From a virus: 26,128 nucleotides of DNA. Below are positions 14,388-22,114 of the stretch, piece by piece. The notes under the pieces are model-generated. The model was not told the DNA's origin. It made no database searches and saw nothing but the letters and a program-made list of their open reading frames with translations. How positions within the stretch are numbered: position 1 is the first letter of the stretch; every line of letters begins with the position of its first letter. Where the stretch lies: positions 1 through 26,128 of the IMG/VR virus record IMGVR_UViG_3300032240_002528; one strand, given 5' to 3'. The translations under genes were made by a program, and so were the position numbers.

Positions 14388-15508
14388 TATTGGTTCAAGT
14401 TTTTAATTTTATTATTAAGTTGGTTAACCATTTCTGAGATACTAGCAACATTCTTTTGTGTTGCTTTCCAATATTTTATTCCTTCTTCTCCTTCACTTAA
14501 TTCTTGCTTCATACGAGATGTATATTCAACAATACGATCAATTTCAGATAATTTACGTTTTACTTCACGAATTGCTTTATGTAATTGTTCAGATTTTGTT
14601 CTAAACGTTACTTCTTTTTTAAATTTACCGTATGATACTTCACTAAGTATACCGGCTTCAATCATATCATTTAATTTCATCTCTTTTATTTTTTCAAGTT
14701 TACTAGGCATTACATTTGTAGCAGGTAATCCTTTAAGATTTTTTAATCTAACCAAACCATTAGAAAGAATACTTAATACTTCCCATTCTTGGTTTTCATA
14801 TTTAACTTTATCACCTACTTTAAATTCACCTACAGCTTCAAATATTTTTTTATAATCAAACATTTTTGAGTGTTTAGGTAGCGTTAAATCCGCTACCGTC
14901 CAACCCATTTTTTTTAAAAATTTTACTGCTCTATTTTCACCTTTTGGCTTTTTCTTTCCAAAAGCAAATGGTGTAGCATAATTTTCACCAGAACCTGCAC
15001 TAAAAGAAGCACCACCACCAGTTACATTTTCCTCGTTCATCATTATTTCACGAGCATATGCTTTGATAGCAGATTTTAATGCTGCTTTTTTATCTTCTTT
15101 AATACCAGATACTGTACGACCTTGATATTGTTTTTTTAAATAATCAACCATTTTGGCATTCATATTAAAATCAGGCTCTAATGGTTTATCATCAGATTCT
15201 GCTTCTATAGATGCTGCCATTGCTTTCATAAATCCATTTTCAACAGTATCATCTACAATTGCAGACATTTCATCATCAATATCTAACTTATCTAACCAGG
15301 TATTTGTTTTTTTAATATCTGGTTTTGCAATTGCTGCTCTTATAAAATCAAAAGTTGTTTTTGCATTTGAAGCACCTGGTATTAATCCTAGTACTTGATC
15401 TAAAGCAAATGACTTACCTTGTGAAACAATAGCTTGTCCTTTTTGTTTAAGAGCAATTGTTTTAATAGCTTTTTTTAAATCACCATATGTGTTGAGATTC
15501 AATGCCAT
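14387..15508 (-). CDS. Unknown prohead-operon protein with capsid-like segment, 373 aa
   Basis: Family not named. Residues 1-100 are helical (KTNTWLDKLDIDDEMSAIVD is typical). Residues 135-160 end YAREIMMNEE, a shared helix motif, and lead into NVTGGGASFSAGSGENYATP (161-180), closely matching GIGGGAATFTAGFGENWAGV after the presumed cleavage site of the major capsid protein. Residues 228-262 (FKVGDKVKYENQEWEVLSIL) resemble an SH3/KOW-like barrel. From 290 to the end the chain is coiled coil (LHKAIREVKRKLSEIDRIVE). The modular build and position between portal and protease suggest an internal or core protein that the protease may process. It is linked to both neighbours by TAATG overlaps. Confidence 0.65.
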   Translation of the reverse strand: MALNLNTYGDLKKAIKTIALKQKGQAIVSQGKSFALDQVLGLIPGASNAKTTFDFIRAAIAKPDIKKTNTWLDKLDIDDEMSAIVDDTVENGFMKAMAASIEAESDDKPLEPDFNMNAKMVDYLKKQYQGRTVSGIKEDKKAALKSAIKAYAREIMMNEENVTGGGASFSAGSGENYATPFAFGKKKPKGENRAVKFLKKMGWTVADLTLPKHSKMFDYKKIFEAVGEFKVGDKVKYENQEWEVLSILSNGLVRLKNLKGLPATNVMPSKLEKIKEMKLNDMIEAGILSEVSYGKFKKEVTFRTKSEQLHKAIREVKRKLSEIDRIVEYTSRMKQELSEGEEGIKYWKATQKNVASISEMVNQLNNKIKNLNQ

Positions 15509-15789
15509 TATTTATATCCTAACTTAGTTAATACTTGATCAACTTGACTTCTAACTGTAGATTTGCTAATTTTTCCGGGTTGGAACCCTAAAGATTGACA
15601 CCAAACTTCAAAAGCTCCAGGAAATTCCTGAATGCTATTAATATTTTTAGATTTGCTAGCTACAGTTGTTGCAGAGGCTTGTGCTCTACCTAAAGCAGCT
15701 ACATCACTAGGTACGGCCGCTGTTGGAGCTGCTGGTGTTCCTAGAGGTGCTATTTCATGTATGCCTGCTAATTTTTGTAATCTATTCAT
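15508..15789 (-). CDS. Unknown prohead-operon protein with LAGI tag, 93 aa
   Basis: Not recognised. It opens MNRLQKLAGIHEI, the N-terminal form of the tag found in three other proteins. An Ala/Pro/Thr-rich linker follows (15-45), then a compact domain (52-93) with FEVWCQSLGFQPGKISKSTV and QVDQVLTKLGYK, which may be a small helical fold. No membrane segment. The ATG is one base past the upstream stop (TAAGATG) and its stop overlaps the next ATG (TAATG). An internal head protein is possible but the function is unknown. Confidence 0.62.
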   Translation of the reverse strand: MNRLQKLAGIHEIAPLGTPAAPTAAVPSDVAALGRAQASATTVASKSKNINSIQEFPGAFEVWCQSLGFQPGKISKSTVRSQVDQVLTKLGYK

Positions 15790-15790
15790 C

Positions 15791-16645
15791 TTATTTAACT
15801 GATTTTAATTCTGCTACTAATTGATGGTAAGTTAAAAGTGAGATAATATCTTCATCTTTTACACTTTGATTTTTATCTAATGGTTTAATTAAATTAACTA
15901 CTTCGTTGATTTTAATTTTAATAGTACTATCTTCAACCTTTTCAACTAATTTAATTAATTGTTTTTTAACACTTTCAATATTATTATTAACAAACTCTTT
16001 TAATTTTGTAGTACTTGATACATTATTAATGAATTCTTTTAATACTAATTTTTGATCTGTAGTTAAATCACCATATTTCTCATTGAATTTTTCAATAAGC
16101 ATTTTATAAGCTAAAATACGAGTTCCTTTATCCATTGAACTGTATTCTTCCATTACACGATCCTTAACTTCTTCTTTATTTACTTCTTTGCGAGTAATAT
16201 GTTCAAGTAAAGTTACTTTATTATCAATAACACTAGCTGGATCTACAAATTCTAATGTAGAATAAGCTTCCATTAATGTGTAAACAGCGGCGTGTTGCTT
16301 ATAGTTGTTTACTTTAGCTTTAAAAAATTCTTCTAAATTATAATGTGACTTAATTTCTTTAATCAAGTTATATTTTTCTTTACGAAGAGCAGTACGGTTT
16401 AAACGTGCGTGGATTTCTAAAGTTGTGTTGATTAATGATTCAGCTTTACCCTCAGAAATTGCTTTATTAGCAATTAATGTTTGATATAATTTATATTCCT
16501 TAGCTAATTCAGATTTGCTAAAATACTTTTTAATTAATGGCAAAGATGCGGAATCTTTACCAGAAATTGTGTCGGATGTTACTTGTCTTAATAATAATTC
16601 AAATAAAATCCCAGTATTTTTATATTTGTTGTGTTTTATTTTCAT
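15791..16645 (-). CDS. Unknown helical protein opening the prohead operon, 284 aa
   Basis: Not assigned to a named family. Almost entirely alpha-helical and charged; the opening KHNKYKNTGILFELLLRQVT followed by SDTISGKDS is distinctive. Heptad-like patterns recur in LKEFVNNNIESVKKQLIKLV. No membrane segment and no catalytic motif. It is the first gene after the portal, behind a promoter-like motif 22 bases upstream of the ATG, and leads the seven-gene set ending in the protease. By position it is a candidate for an initiator, core or portal-associated protein, with no sequence evidence to choose among them. Confidence 0.65.
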   Translation of the reverse strand: MKIKHNKYKNTGILFELLLRQVTSDTISGKDSASLPLIKKYFSKSELAKEYKLYQTLIANKAISEGKAESLINTTLEIHARLNRTALRKEKYNLIKEIKSHYNLEEFFKAKVNNYKQHAAVYTLMEAYSTLEFVDPASVIDNKVTLLEHITRKEVNKEEVKDRVMEEYSSMDKGTRILAYKMLIEKFNEKYGDLTTDQKLVLKEFINNVSSTTKLKEFVNNNIESVKKQLIKLVEKVEDSTIKIKINEVVNLIKPLDKNQSVKDEDIISLLTYHQLVAELKSVK

Positions 16646-16666
16646 AAAAAGTATGTAATCACTGCG

Positions 16667-16675
16667 TATAAATAT
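16667..16675 (-). promoter_or_regulatory. ATATTTATA promoter-like motif before the prohead operon
   Basis: The coding strand reads ACATATTTATACGC in the 31-base gap after the portal gene, 22 bases before the ATG of the 284-aa gene. Confidence 0.55.
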
Positions 16676-16676
16676 G

Positions 16677-18539
16677 TTATTTTTCTATACCCTTGATATT
16701 ATCTTCGTTTAATAAATCGGATTCTACTGGTTTTGTACTTTCATACAATGTTATTTTCTTAGCCTCAGCAGCTTCTTTAGCTCTTTTTAATTCAGCTAAT
16801 GCTAATGGTGAACCACCTTTATAAGCTTGTTGCATTGGGTTTTTATCTTGATTAGCAGTCATATTGTATTCTTTACTACCAATTGGATCTTTACCAAATG
16901 AACTTTTCTGAGTACCAAATATAGATGCTTTTTGTGTTGGGCGACCTACTGGATCCTTTTCATCGTATCCTACAGGTACAGCGCCTTGTCCATTTCTACC
17001 TTTACCATATAATGAAGCTAAATCATGTGGTGTACCAAATGATCTACCTGTTTTAGCTGGGTCATTACCTTCATTTTCAACTTGTTGAAGTCTAAATGCA
17101 CGTTTTTTATCTTCTAAAACTAAATCACGGTATTCTTCTACTTGATCATCACTAAACTGGAATATTCTATCGTATATAAAATCTGATGGGATAATTCCTG
17201 TGTCAAGAGCATCTTTAGCAAGTGATACTTTTTCCTTCCACATTGCAATTTGTTCTTGCTGGTAGATGATAGAAGGTGGTGTTAATGTTAATTCAAAGCT
17301 TGTTAAAGAATCACCATCAAATCCTTGTGTATATAAATGCACTAAGGCAATTTTATATAATTCAGATACAAGTACCTTTTGTACACGTTCAATTGTACGA
17401 GCAAATCTAATATCTTCAGCAGCTAATGTAGCTTTACCTGTTAAATCTTTTTCAAATCCAAAGAACGCTTTAGGTACCTTAAGAGCAGCTAACATTTCAT
17501 CACGTAGGAAGTTAACATCCTCAATACCATTATATTCTAAACCTTTTAAAGTATCGATTTTAGTATTTTGGTTTGCACCTCTAACAGGAATAATAAAGTC
17601 TTCTAATGAATTTTGAATATTGAAACGTAAATTATATTCACCAGTTTGAGCATCCATAAATGGAGTCTTTTTCATTTTATTGGTGATACGTTCCATATAG
17701 TTATCAACTTCGTGTGCTGGTATTCCACCAACGTCTACGTAGAAGATACGCTTTTCAGGCGATCTCATAATACGATGAATTAACATCGCATCTTTCATTA
17801 AAGTATATTGCTTATAAACTTTACGAGCCGGTTCAATAAACGAACGTCCATAAGGAAGATAATTAGCATCTGCATATAATCTAAAGTGAGCAATTTCATA
17901 ATTTTCAAAACGCTTTTTCATACCACTCTTATCCATATGGATTGTAGATGCTAAAGCATTTGGATCGTATTCATAATAAACCTCGAATGGGTTTTCAGGA
18001 TTTAAACCTTCTTTTCTAGCTAATTCATATGATGATAAAGGCATAACATTATATACCCCTACCTCACTATTAATTTCTAAAAATAAATAAAAATCTCCGT
18101 ATTTACACATTTGGCGCGTCCAAGGCCAAAGGTTAAATTCTACGTTTAAAATATCGTAGAATAAGTTATAAAGTACTCTTTGTACTTTTTCATCTGAAGA
18201 ACGAATTTGTAATACTTCTCCAGCTTCATTTTTTAATGTAGTTTCATCAGCAACAATGTCAAGAGCAGAAGCAATAATTGATTCTGAATCCATTGCTTCG
18301 TAATCATTATATAATTGTGTTCTTAATGTCTGATAGTTAATAGCAGGATTGAACATAGCAGACATGCTAGTTCTGTGTAGACGTGTAAAACGGTCTACTA
18401 AGCTATTAGTTTGTGCACTTCCATAGGCTTGAACACGGTCCGTGTCCATCACTTTTAATTGAGATCCACCAACGTTTCTTACGATGACGTCAGTTGAAAA
18501 CAATCTCCTCAGCCTTGAAAATAAATCTGTATTAGCCAT
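16677..18539 (-). CDS. 20: Portal protein, T4 gp20-like, 620 aa
   Basis: Forms the dodecameric portal ring at the special vertex, the docking site of terminase and later of the neck. The T4 gp20 signature is clear: MRSPEKRIFYVDVGGIPAHE at about 258-277, followed by MDAQTGEY, SLEDFIIPVRGANQNTKIDT, then GLEYNGIEDVNFLRDEMLAA and LKVPKAFFGFE. The clip and wing regions precede these (WTRQMCKYGDFYLFLEINSE). The last 130 residues, from LQQVENEGNDPAKTG on, are Gly/Lys-rich and probably disordered, which makes it longer than T4 gp20 (524). The extreme C-terminus has SDLLNEDNIKGIEK, with another LNE tripeptide. It follows the terminase by 33 bases, with no sheath or tube genes between. Confidence 0.95.
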   Translation of the reverse strand: MANTDLFSRLRRLFSTDVIVRNVGGSQLKVMDTDRVQAYGSAQTNSLVDRFTRLHRTSMSAMFNPAINYQTLRTQLYNDYEAMDSESIIASALDIVADETTLKNEAGEVLQIRSSDEKVQRVLYNLFYDILNVEFNLWPWTRQMCKYGDFYLFLEINSEVGVYNVMPLSSYELARKEGLNPENPFEVYYEYDPNALASTIHMDKSGMKKRFENYEIAHFRLYADANYLPYGRSFIEPARKVYKQYTLMKDAMLIHRIMRSPEKRIFYVDVGGIPAHEVDNYMERITNKMKKTPFMDAQTGEYNLRFNIQNSLEDFIIPVRGANQNTKIDTLKGLEYNGIEDVNFLRDEMLAALKVPKAFFGFEKDLTGKATLAAEDIRFARTIERVQKVLVSELYKIALVHLYTQGFDGDSLTSFELTLTPPSIIYQQEQIAMWKEKVSLAKDALDTGIIPSDFIYDRIFQFSDDQVEEYRDLVLEDKKRAFRLQQVENEGNDPAKTGRSFGTPHDLASLYGKGRNGQGAVPVGYDEKDPVGRPTQKASIFGTQKSSFGKDPIGSKEYNMTANQDKNPMQQAYKGGSPLALAELKRAKEAAEAKKITLYESTKPVESDLLNEDNIKGIEK

Positions 18540-18563
18540 TTTTTTATTTTAGTATGTATAACA

Positions 18564-18571
18564 ATAAATAT
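18564..18571 (-). promoter_or_regulatory. ATATTTAT promoter-like motif before the portal gene
   Basis: The coding strand reads AGAATATTTATTG in the 33-base gap between terminase and portal, 24 bases before the portal ATG. Confidence 0.55.
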
Positions 18572-18572
18572 T

Positions 18573-20150
18573 CTAACCCAATAACCATCGTATATCTTCT
18601 GCGTTTCCATGAACATCATCTATTTTGTATGGGTTGCCACCAGGTATCCATTGACCACCTCCATACATTTGATCCCCAGTTCTTCTGAAGTTTAATAAAC
18701 TTGCAGTTGCTAGATCACGACCTATTTGCGCAAATCTGGATGCTGTATCTCTAATAAATAAGCCCATTGATAATGATAATACTAAGTCATCATTATATCC
18801 ATTTTGTGCTTGCCCTTTACCATGCATCCAAATAAACACTCTTAATTCCTCAAGTAAGCGTTTTGAATGAAAGGTAAATGACTTATCTCGAAGGTACGAC
18901 TCCATTTTTGAGATAACAAGTGGTCTTGTCTTTGCTGATGTAGTAAATCCAGGAACTGTTTGTCCTGAGTCTAATTTTGATAGGTATTTGTCAGCACTTA
19001 ACTCACCATATGAGCGAGGTGAATAGTATAAATTCGCGTACTCGCGGTCTATAATAGTATTTACGACATCCCAACCGATATTAGCATTTTCCACCACTAA
19101 AAGCGCATTATTATATTCAGTAGCAACTGATACTAACATGTTTCCATATTCACGTGTACCTATTTGAGATTTAAATTCAGCCACTTGTTGACAGGCCTCT
19201 AAATCAATAACTTGAAATGCAGAATAGTCACTTCCATCTCCACGGGCAACGTCAGCTGATACAATATAGTTTTTATTGTAGTCAGGATATTGCCAAATCC
19301 AAAAATCACCTCCCATGAATCGTCGTTCAACAGGATCCATTATAAACCCATCATAATATTCTAAGGTTTCTGGGTCAATTACTGTTGCTCCTGATCCTAG
19401 AAAGTCACAATCATATTCCTGCGCAAAATCTCTTGCAGTCATATTTTCCTTTTCATTTCTAACCCAGGCATCGTCTCTATCAGGGTGAACATCCCATTTT
19501 AATTGAATTGGAACAAAACTATTTTTACTTAATTCTGCTTCAACCCAAGTTTTATGGAACCAGTTACCAACACCGTTTGGAGAAGATAATGCAACGCAAC
19601 CACCACCTGTTGAAATTGTAGGTTTAATAGCGGTATAAATTTTATCAATGCCGTCAATAAAGGCGGCCTCATCCATGATCAACCAAGATACTGCAAATGA
19701 ACGACCAGCGTCGCTAGAAGCAGAGGTCGCTTTAATAAACGAACCATTTGATAGTTTTAGGGATGTTTGGTTTGATGCTACTGGTTTAGAACCTTTTAAC
19801 CATGAAGGTAAGTTATTATACATGAATTGAACCTTTTCAACCATGTTTTGTGCTGTAAGTTGCTTAGTTGCAATACATAATATTGCTTTATCCTTATGAA
19901 ATAACATTAACCACAAAGCATAACCAGCACATAAGGTAGAAATACCTAGCTGACGAGATTTATTAATAATGTTGTAGTCATTTGATCTAAATGATTTTAA
20001 TACATCTTCCTGGAATGGGTATAGATGGAATAAAATTCTACCTTTAATTGGGTGGGTGATGAAACAGTATTTCCTAAAGAAATGGACAGGATCTGAAGCA
20101 CATTTAATGTATTCCTGTTTAATTATGTCTTTTATATTTTGGTCGCTCAT
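18573..20150 (-). CDS. terL: Terminase large subunit, T4 gp17-like, 525 aa
   Basis: ATP-driven DNA packaging motor and headful nuclease. ATPase half: IINKSRQLGISTLCAGYALW contains the Walker-A-like SRQLGIST (65-72), WLIMDEAAFID holds the Walker B and catalytic Glu (157-162), and ALSSPNG (187-193) is the coupling motif. Nuclease half, RNase H-like: YIVSADVARGDGSDYSAFQV with D300, VVENANIGWDVV with E354, and NGYNDDLVLSLSMG with D454/D455. Length 525 against about 610 in T4; the missing part is mainly N-terminal. It has its own promoter-like motif and stands alone between a terminator and the portal. No small terminase subunit was identified in the window. Confidence 0.96.
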   Translation of the reverse strand: MSDQNIKDIIKQEYIKCASDPVHFFRKYCFITHPIKGRILFHLYPFQEDVLKSFRSNDYNIINKSRQLGISTLCAGYALWLMLFHKDKAILCIATKQLTAQNMVEKVQFMYNNLPSWLKGSKPVASNQTSLKLSNGSFIKATSASSDAGRSFAVSWLIMDEAAFIDGIDKIYTAIKPTISTGGGCVALSSPNGVGNWFHKTWVEAELSKNSFVPIQLKWDVHPDRDDAWVRNEKENMTARDFAQEYDCDFLGSGATVIDPETLEYYDGFIMDPVERRFMGGDFWIWQYPDYNKNYIVSADVARGDGSDYSAFQVIDLEACQQVAEFKSQIGTREYGNMLVSVATEYNNALLVVENANIGWDVVNTIIDREYANLYYSPRSYGELSADKYLSKLDSGQTVPGFTTSAKTRPLVISKMESYLRDKSFTFHSKRLLEELRVFIWMHGKGQAQNGYNDDLVLSLSMGLFIRDTASRFAQIGRDLATASLLNFRRTGDQMYGGGQWIPGGNPYKIDDVHGNAEDIRWLLG

Positions 20151-20165
20151 ATACTGATTGTTGTA

Positions 20166-20174
20166 TATAAATAT
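20166..20174 (-). promoter_or_regulatory. ATATTTATA promoter-like motif before the terminase gene
   Basis: The coding strand reads TATATATTTATATAC right after the upstream terminator and 16 bases before the terminase ATG. Confidence 0.55.
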
Positions 20175-20184
20175 ATAAAAGAAA

Positions 20185-20202
20185 CCCCAACTTGCGTTGG
20201 GG
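20185..20202 (-). terminator. Rho-independent terminator upstream of terminase
   Basis: On the minus strand a 7-bp stem CCCCAAC/GTTGGGG with a GCAA tetraloop is followed by TTTCTTTT. It ends the unit containing the 386-aa and 231-aa genes. Confidence 0.9.
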
Positions 20203-20234
20203 TCGGTCCTACAATGCTATCATAGGAGAGGTAC

Positions 20235-20930
20235 TTATTTTGCTAACATTAAATAACCTAAACCACCAATTACAATATAGCTTCCTATACGTTGGAATTT
20301 AGATTTTACTTTTAATTTCTTTAATTGTAAATCAATTTGATTATATTGATCTTCCCAACCAGCAATTTCTTTATCTTTGTTGGCTAAGATTAATTTATAT
20401 TTACCTTCTTTACTTTCAAATTTAGTAATAACACTATCTTTAACTGTTACTTTTGCTTCTAATGTGTTGATAGTACTATCTTTTAATACAATAATTTGTT
20501 TAGCACCATCTAATTCCACTAAATCCTTAGCAGCAGATACTAATACTGGTTGTGCTAATGGTAATGGGTTTGTAACTGTATCTTTAGAATATCTTGTGTT
20601 AAAGAAAGTTACTAACTGGTGTTCTTGTAAATTGTCAATTTTATTTTTTTCAATTTCAACCGTTTCAACAATTTTAACAACTTTTGCTTTTTGATGTTCT
20701 ACTTTATAAGTTAATTCTTCACTAACTTGATTTAATGAATCAATAGCAGCATCATCTTTTTTAATTTCTAAAGATAAAGAATCGTTTACTTTATGTAAAC
20801 TATCTACTTGGTTTAAAAATGCTTTATGGCTAGCGTTGCTGCCGCATTTTTCAAAAACTACACTAATAATTGCAATAACAGCTACTGCTAAAACAATTTT
20901 TGGGAAATGTTTTTTTAATTTTGATAACAT
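20235..20930 (-). CDS. Two-membrane-segment coiled-coil protein, possibly spanin-like, 231 aa
   Basis: Residues 1-10 are basic (MLSKLKKHFP). Residues 11-27 form a membrane segment (IVLAVAVIAIISVVF). Residues 36-110 and 150-210 are long coiled coils with Lys/Glu/Asp heptads. Residues about 214-229 (IGSYIVIGGLGYLML) form a second hydrophobic segment at the C-terminus. There is no lipobox, although C29 follows the first segment. An Rz-type inner-membrane spanin has the first half of this layout, and a single protein anchored at both ends would resemble a unimolecular spanin, but these usually use an N-terminal lipoprotein signal. It could instead be an unrelated membrane or injection protein. 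Next to terminase, outside any visible lysis cassette; no endolysin was seen. Confidence 0.55.
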   Translation of the reverse strand: MLSKLKKHFPKIVLAVAVIAIISVVFEKCGSNASHKAFLNQVDSLHKVNDSLSLEIKKDDAAIDSLNQVSEELTYKVEHQKAKVVKIVETVEIEKNKIDNLQEHQLVTFFNTRYSKDTVTNPLPLAQPVLVSAAKDLVELDGAKQIIVLKDSTINTLEAKVTVKDSVITKFESKEGKYKLILANKDKEIAGWEDQYNQIDLQLKKLKVKSKFQRIGSYIVIGGLGYLMLAK

Positions 20931-20934
20931 ATTT

Positions 20935-22095
20935 TTATTTTTTAATTCCTGCGTAATATTGCATTCTGTGTTTAAGACCTTCGTTTAAATCATCCATTTC
21001 ATCTTCATCCTCAAGTGGATTTTCAATTGGTGGAGGTAATTCTTTACCAGTTTTCTTAGCAATATCTTTTTGTAAATATTCTGATTTTTTAACTAAAGCG
21101 TCAATTCTTTGTTCTAGGCTTGCTTTTAAATCAGTTAAACCTTTAATTTCTCTAGCTGTACTACCTACATCATTGATATCACCTGGTGTACTTCTATATC
21201 GTTTTGCTTTTAATAAGTTACTTTTAACACTTGTTAAACGATCAGATAATTTTTTATATTCCATCCAATCTTGGAAATCTTCGTTTGATATAGTAACATT
21301 AGATCTTGATCTTTCACCACCTGCAATTTCTGGTTCTGGTTCTTCACCTGAAGCTCTTGCTGCTGCAAATGCTGCATCTACTTCATCATCAGACATTTCT
21401 TCTCTTCCTGATAATCCTAATGCATCTAACTCATCTTGAGTAAACATACCATTACCTGTAGAAGGTCTTCTGCCTCTTGGGTTATATAATTCTTCACCAT
21501 TACTGTTTGTTGCTGGAGCAGCTGCGGGTGCTTCTGGTCTTGGATTTGTTAAACGAGGTGCTGCTTGATCTGTAGATGAAACAATAACACCTGCATCAAC
21601 TAATTCCATAAAATCTTTGTTGATTGGATTTTGTTTATTATAACCCATATTACCCGCTACATTCATTTTAGATACTGCTGAACCTGCTGCTTGAATAGCT
21701 GCTAAGATTTTTGCTTTCTTACCTGTATATCCTGCAATCTGAGCATCAGTAACATTATCTGCTAACTGATAACGAACACCTACGTTTGCCATTTCTTCTA
21801 AATCTAAAGAAGAAACACCCGGTTTGCTTACATTTTGTAATTTAAGACCTAATCCTTGAATTTTTTTATTTATAGCAACCACTTCAGCATCTTGAGCTGG
21901 TTTATCAGCTGCTGATGGTTGTTTTGCAGATAATTCGGATTTTTTCTTATTTAAGGCTGCTATTTGGGTTTGTATAGCTGCTTTTGCTCTATCCTGTGCT
22001 GCTTGATCTTCAGCTTGACCTTCGTCAATAACTTCTAACAAGGCTTCACGGATAATATCTTGTAGCTCAGATTTTTTCATAGTATCGTTATTCAT
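20935..22095 (-). CDS. Unknown protein with core-protein-like ends, 386 aa
   Basis: No family recognised. The start (MNNDT, or MKKSEL at 22080) leads into KKSELQDIIREALLEVIDEG, a helix motif shared with prohead-operon proteins, and the end reads LNEGLKHRMQYYAGIKK, a variant of the LAGI tag. Residues 40-90 and about 285-350 are coiled coil. Residues about 104-175 (KKAKILAAIQAAGSAVSKMN, then KDFMELVDAGVIV) look like a winged helix. An Ala/Pro linker and an acidic stretch fill the middle. Its overall build matches the scaffold and core set even though it lies upstream of terminase. Internal head protein is a hypothesis. Confidence 0.6.
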   Translation of the reverse strand: MNNDTMKKSELQDIIREALLEVIDEGQAEDQAAQDRAKAAIQTQIAALNKKKSELSAKQPSAADKPAQDAEVVAINKKIQGLGLKLQNVSKPGVSSLDLEEMANVGVRYQLADNVTDAQIAGYTGKKAKILAAIQAAGSAVSKMNVAGNMGYNKQNPINKDFMELVDAGVIVSSTDQAAPRLTNPRPEAPAAAPATNSNGEELYNPRGRRPSTGNGMFTQDELDALGLSGREEMSDDEVDAAFAAARASGEEPEPEIAGGERSRSNVTISNEDFQDWMEYKKLSDRLTSVKSNLLKAKRYRSTPGDINDVGSTAREIKGLTDLKASLEQRIDALVKKSEYLQKDIAKKTGKELPPPIENPLEDEDEMDDLNEGLKHRMQYYAGIKK

Positions 22096-22105
22096 AATTT
22101 ATATG

Positions 22106-22114
22106 TATAAATAT
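22106..22114 (-). promoter_or_regulatory. ATATTTATA promoter-like motif before the 386-aa gene
   Basis: The coding strand reads TTAATATTTATACAT, overlapping the stop codon of the upstream kinase-like gene. It lies 11 bases before ATG 22095 and 26 before ATG 22080. Confidence 0.5.

Noticed and set aside
14183-14437. Plus-strand 84-codon open frame with hydrophobic sequence
   Set aside because: It runs across three well-fitted minus-strand genes, including the 44-aa gene, and has no supporting start signal.
2438-22114. TATAAATA on the plus strand as T4-type late promoters firing antisense to all genes
   Set aside because: Several copies lack the full eight-base match, all lie upstream of minus-strand units, and no plus-strand genes follow. 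Reading the motif on the coding strand explains position and spacing better.
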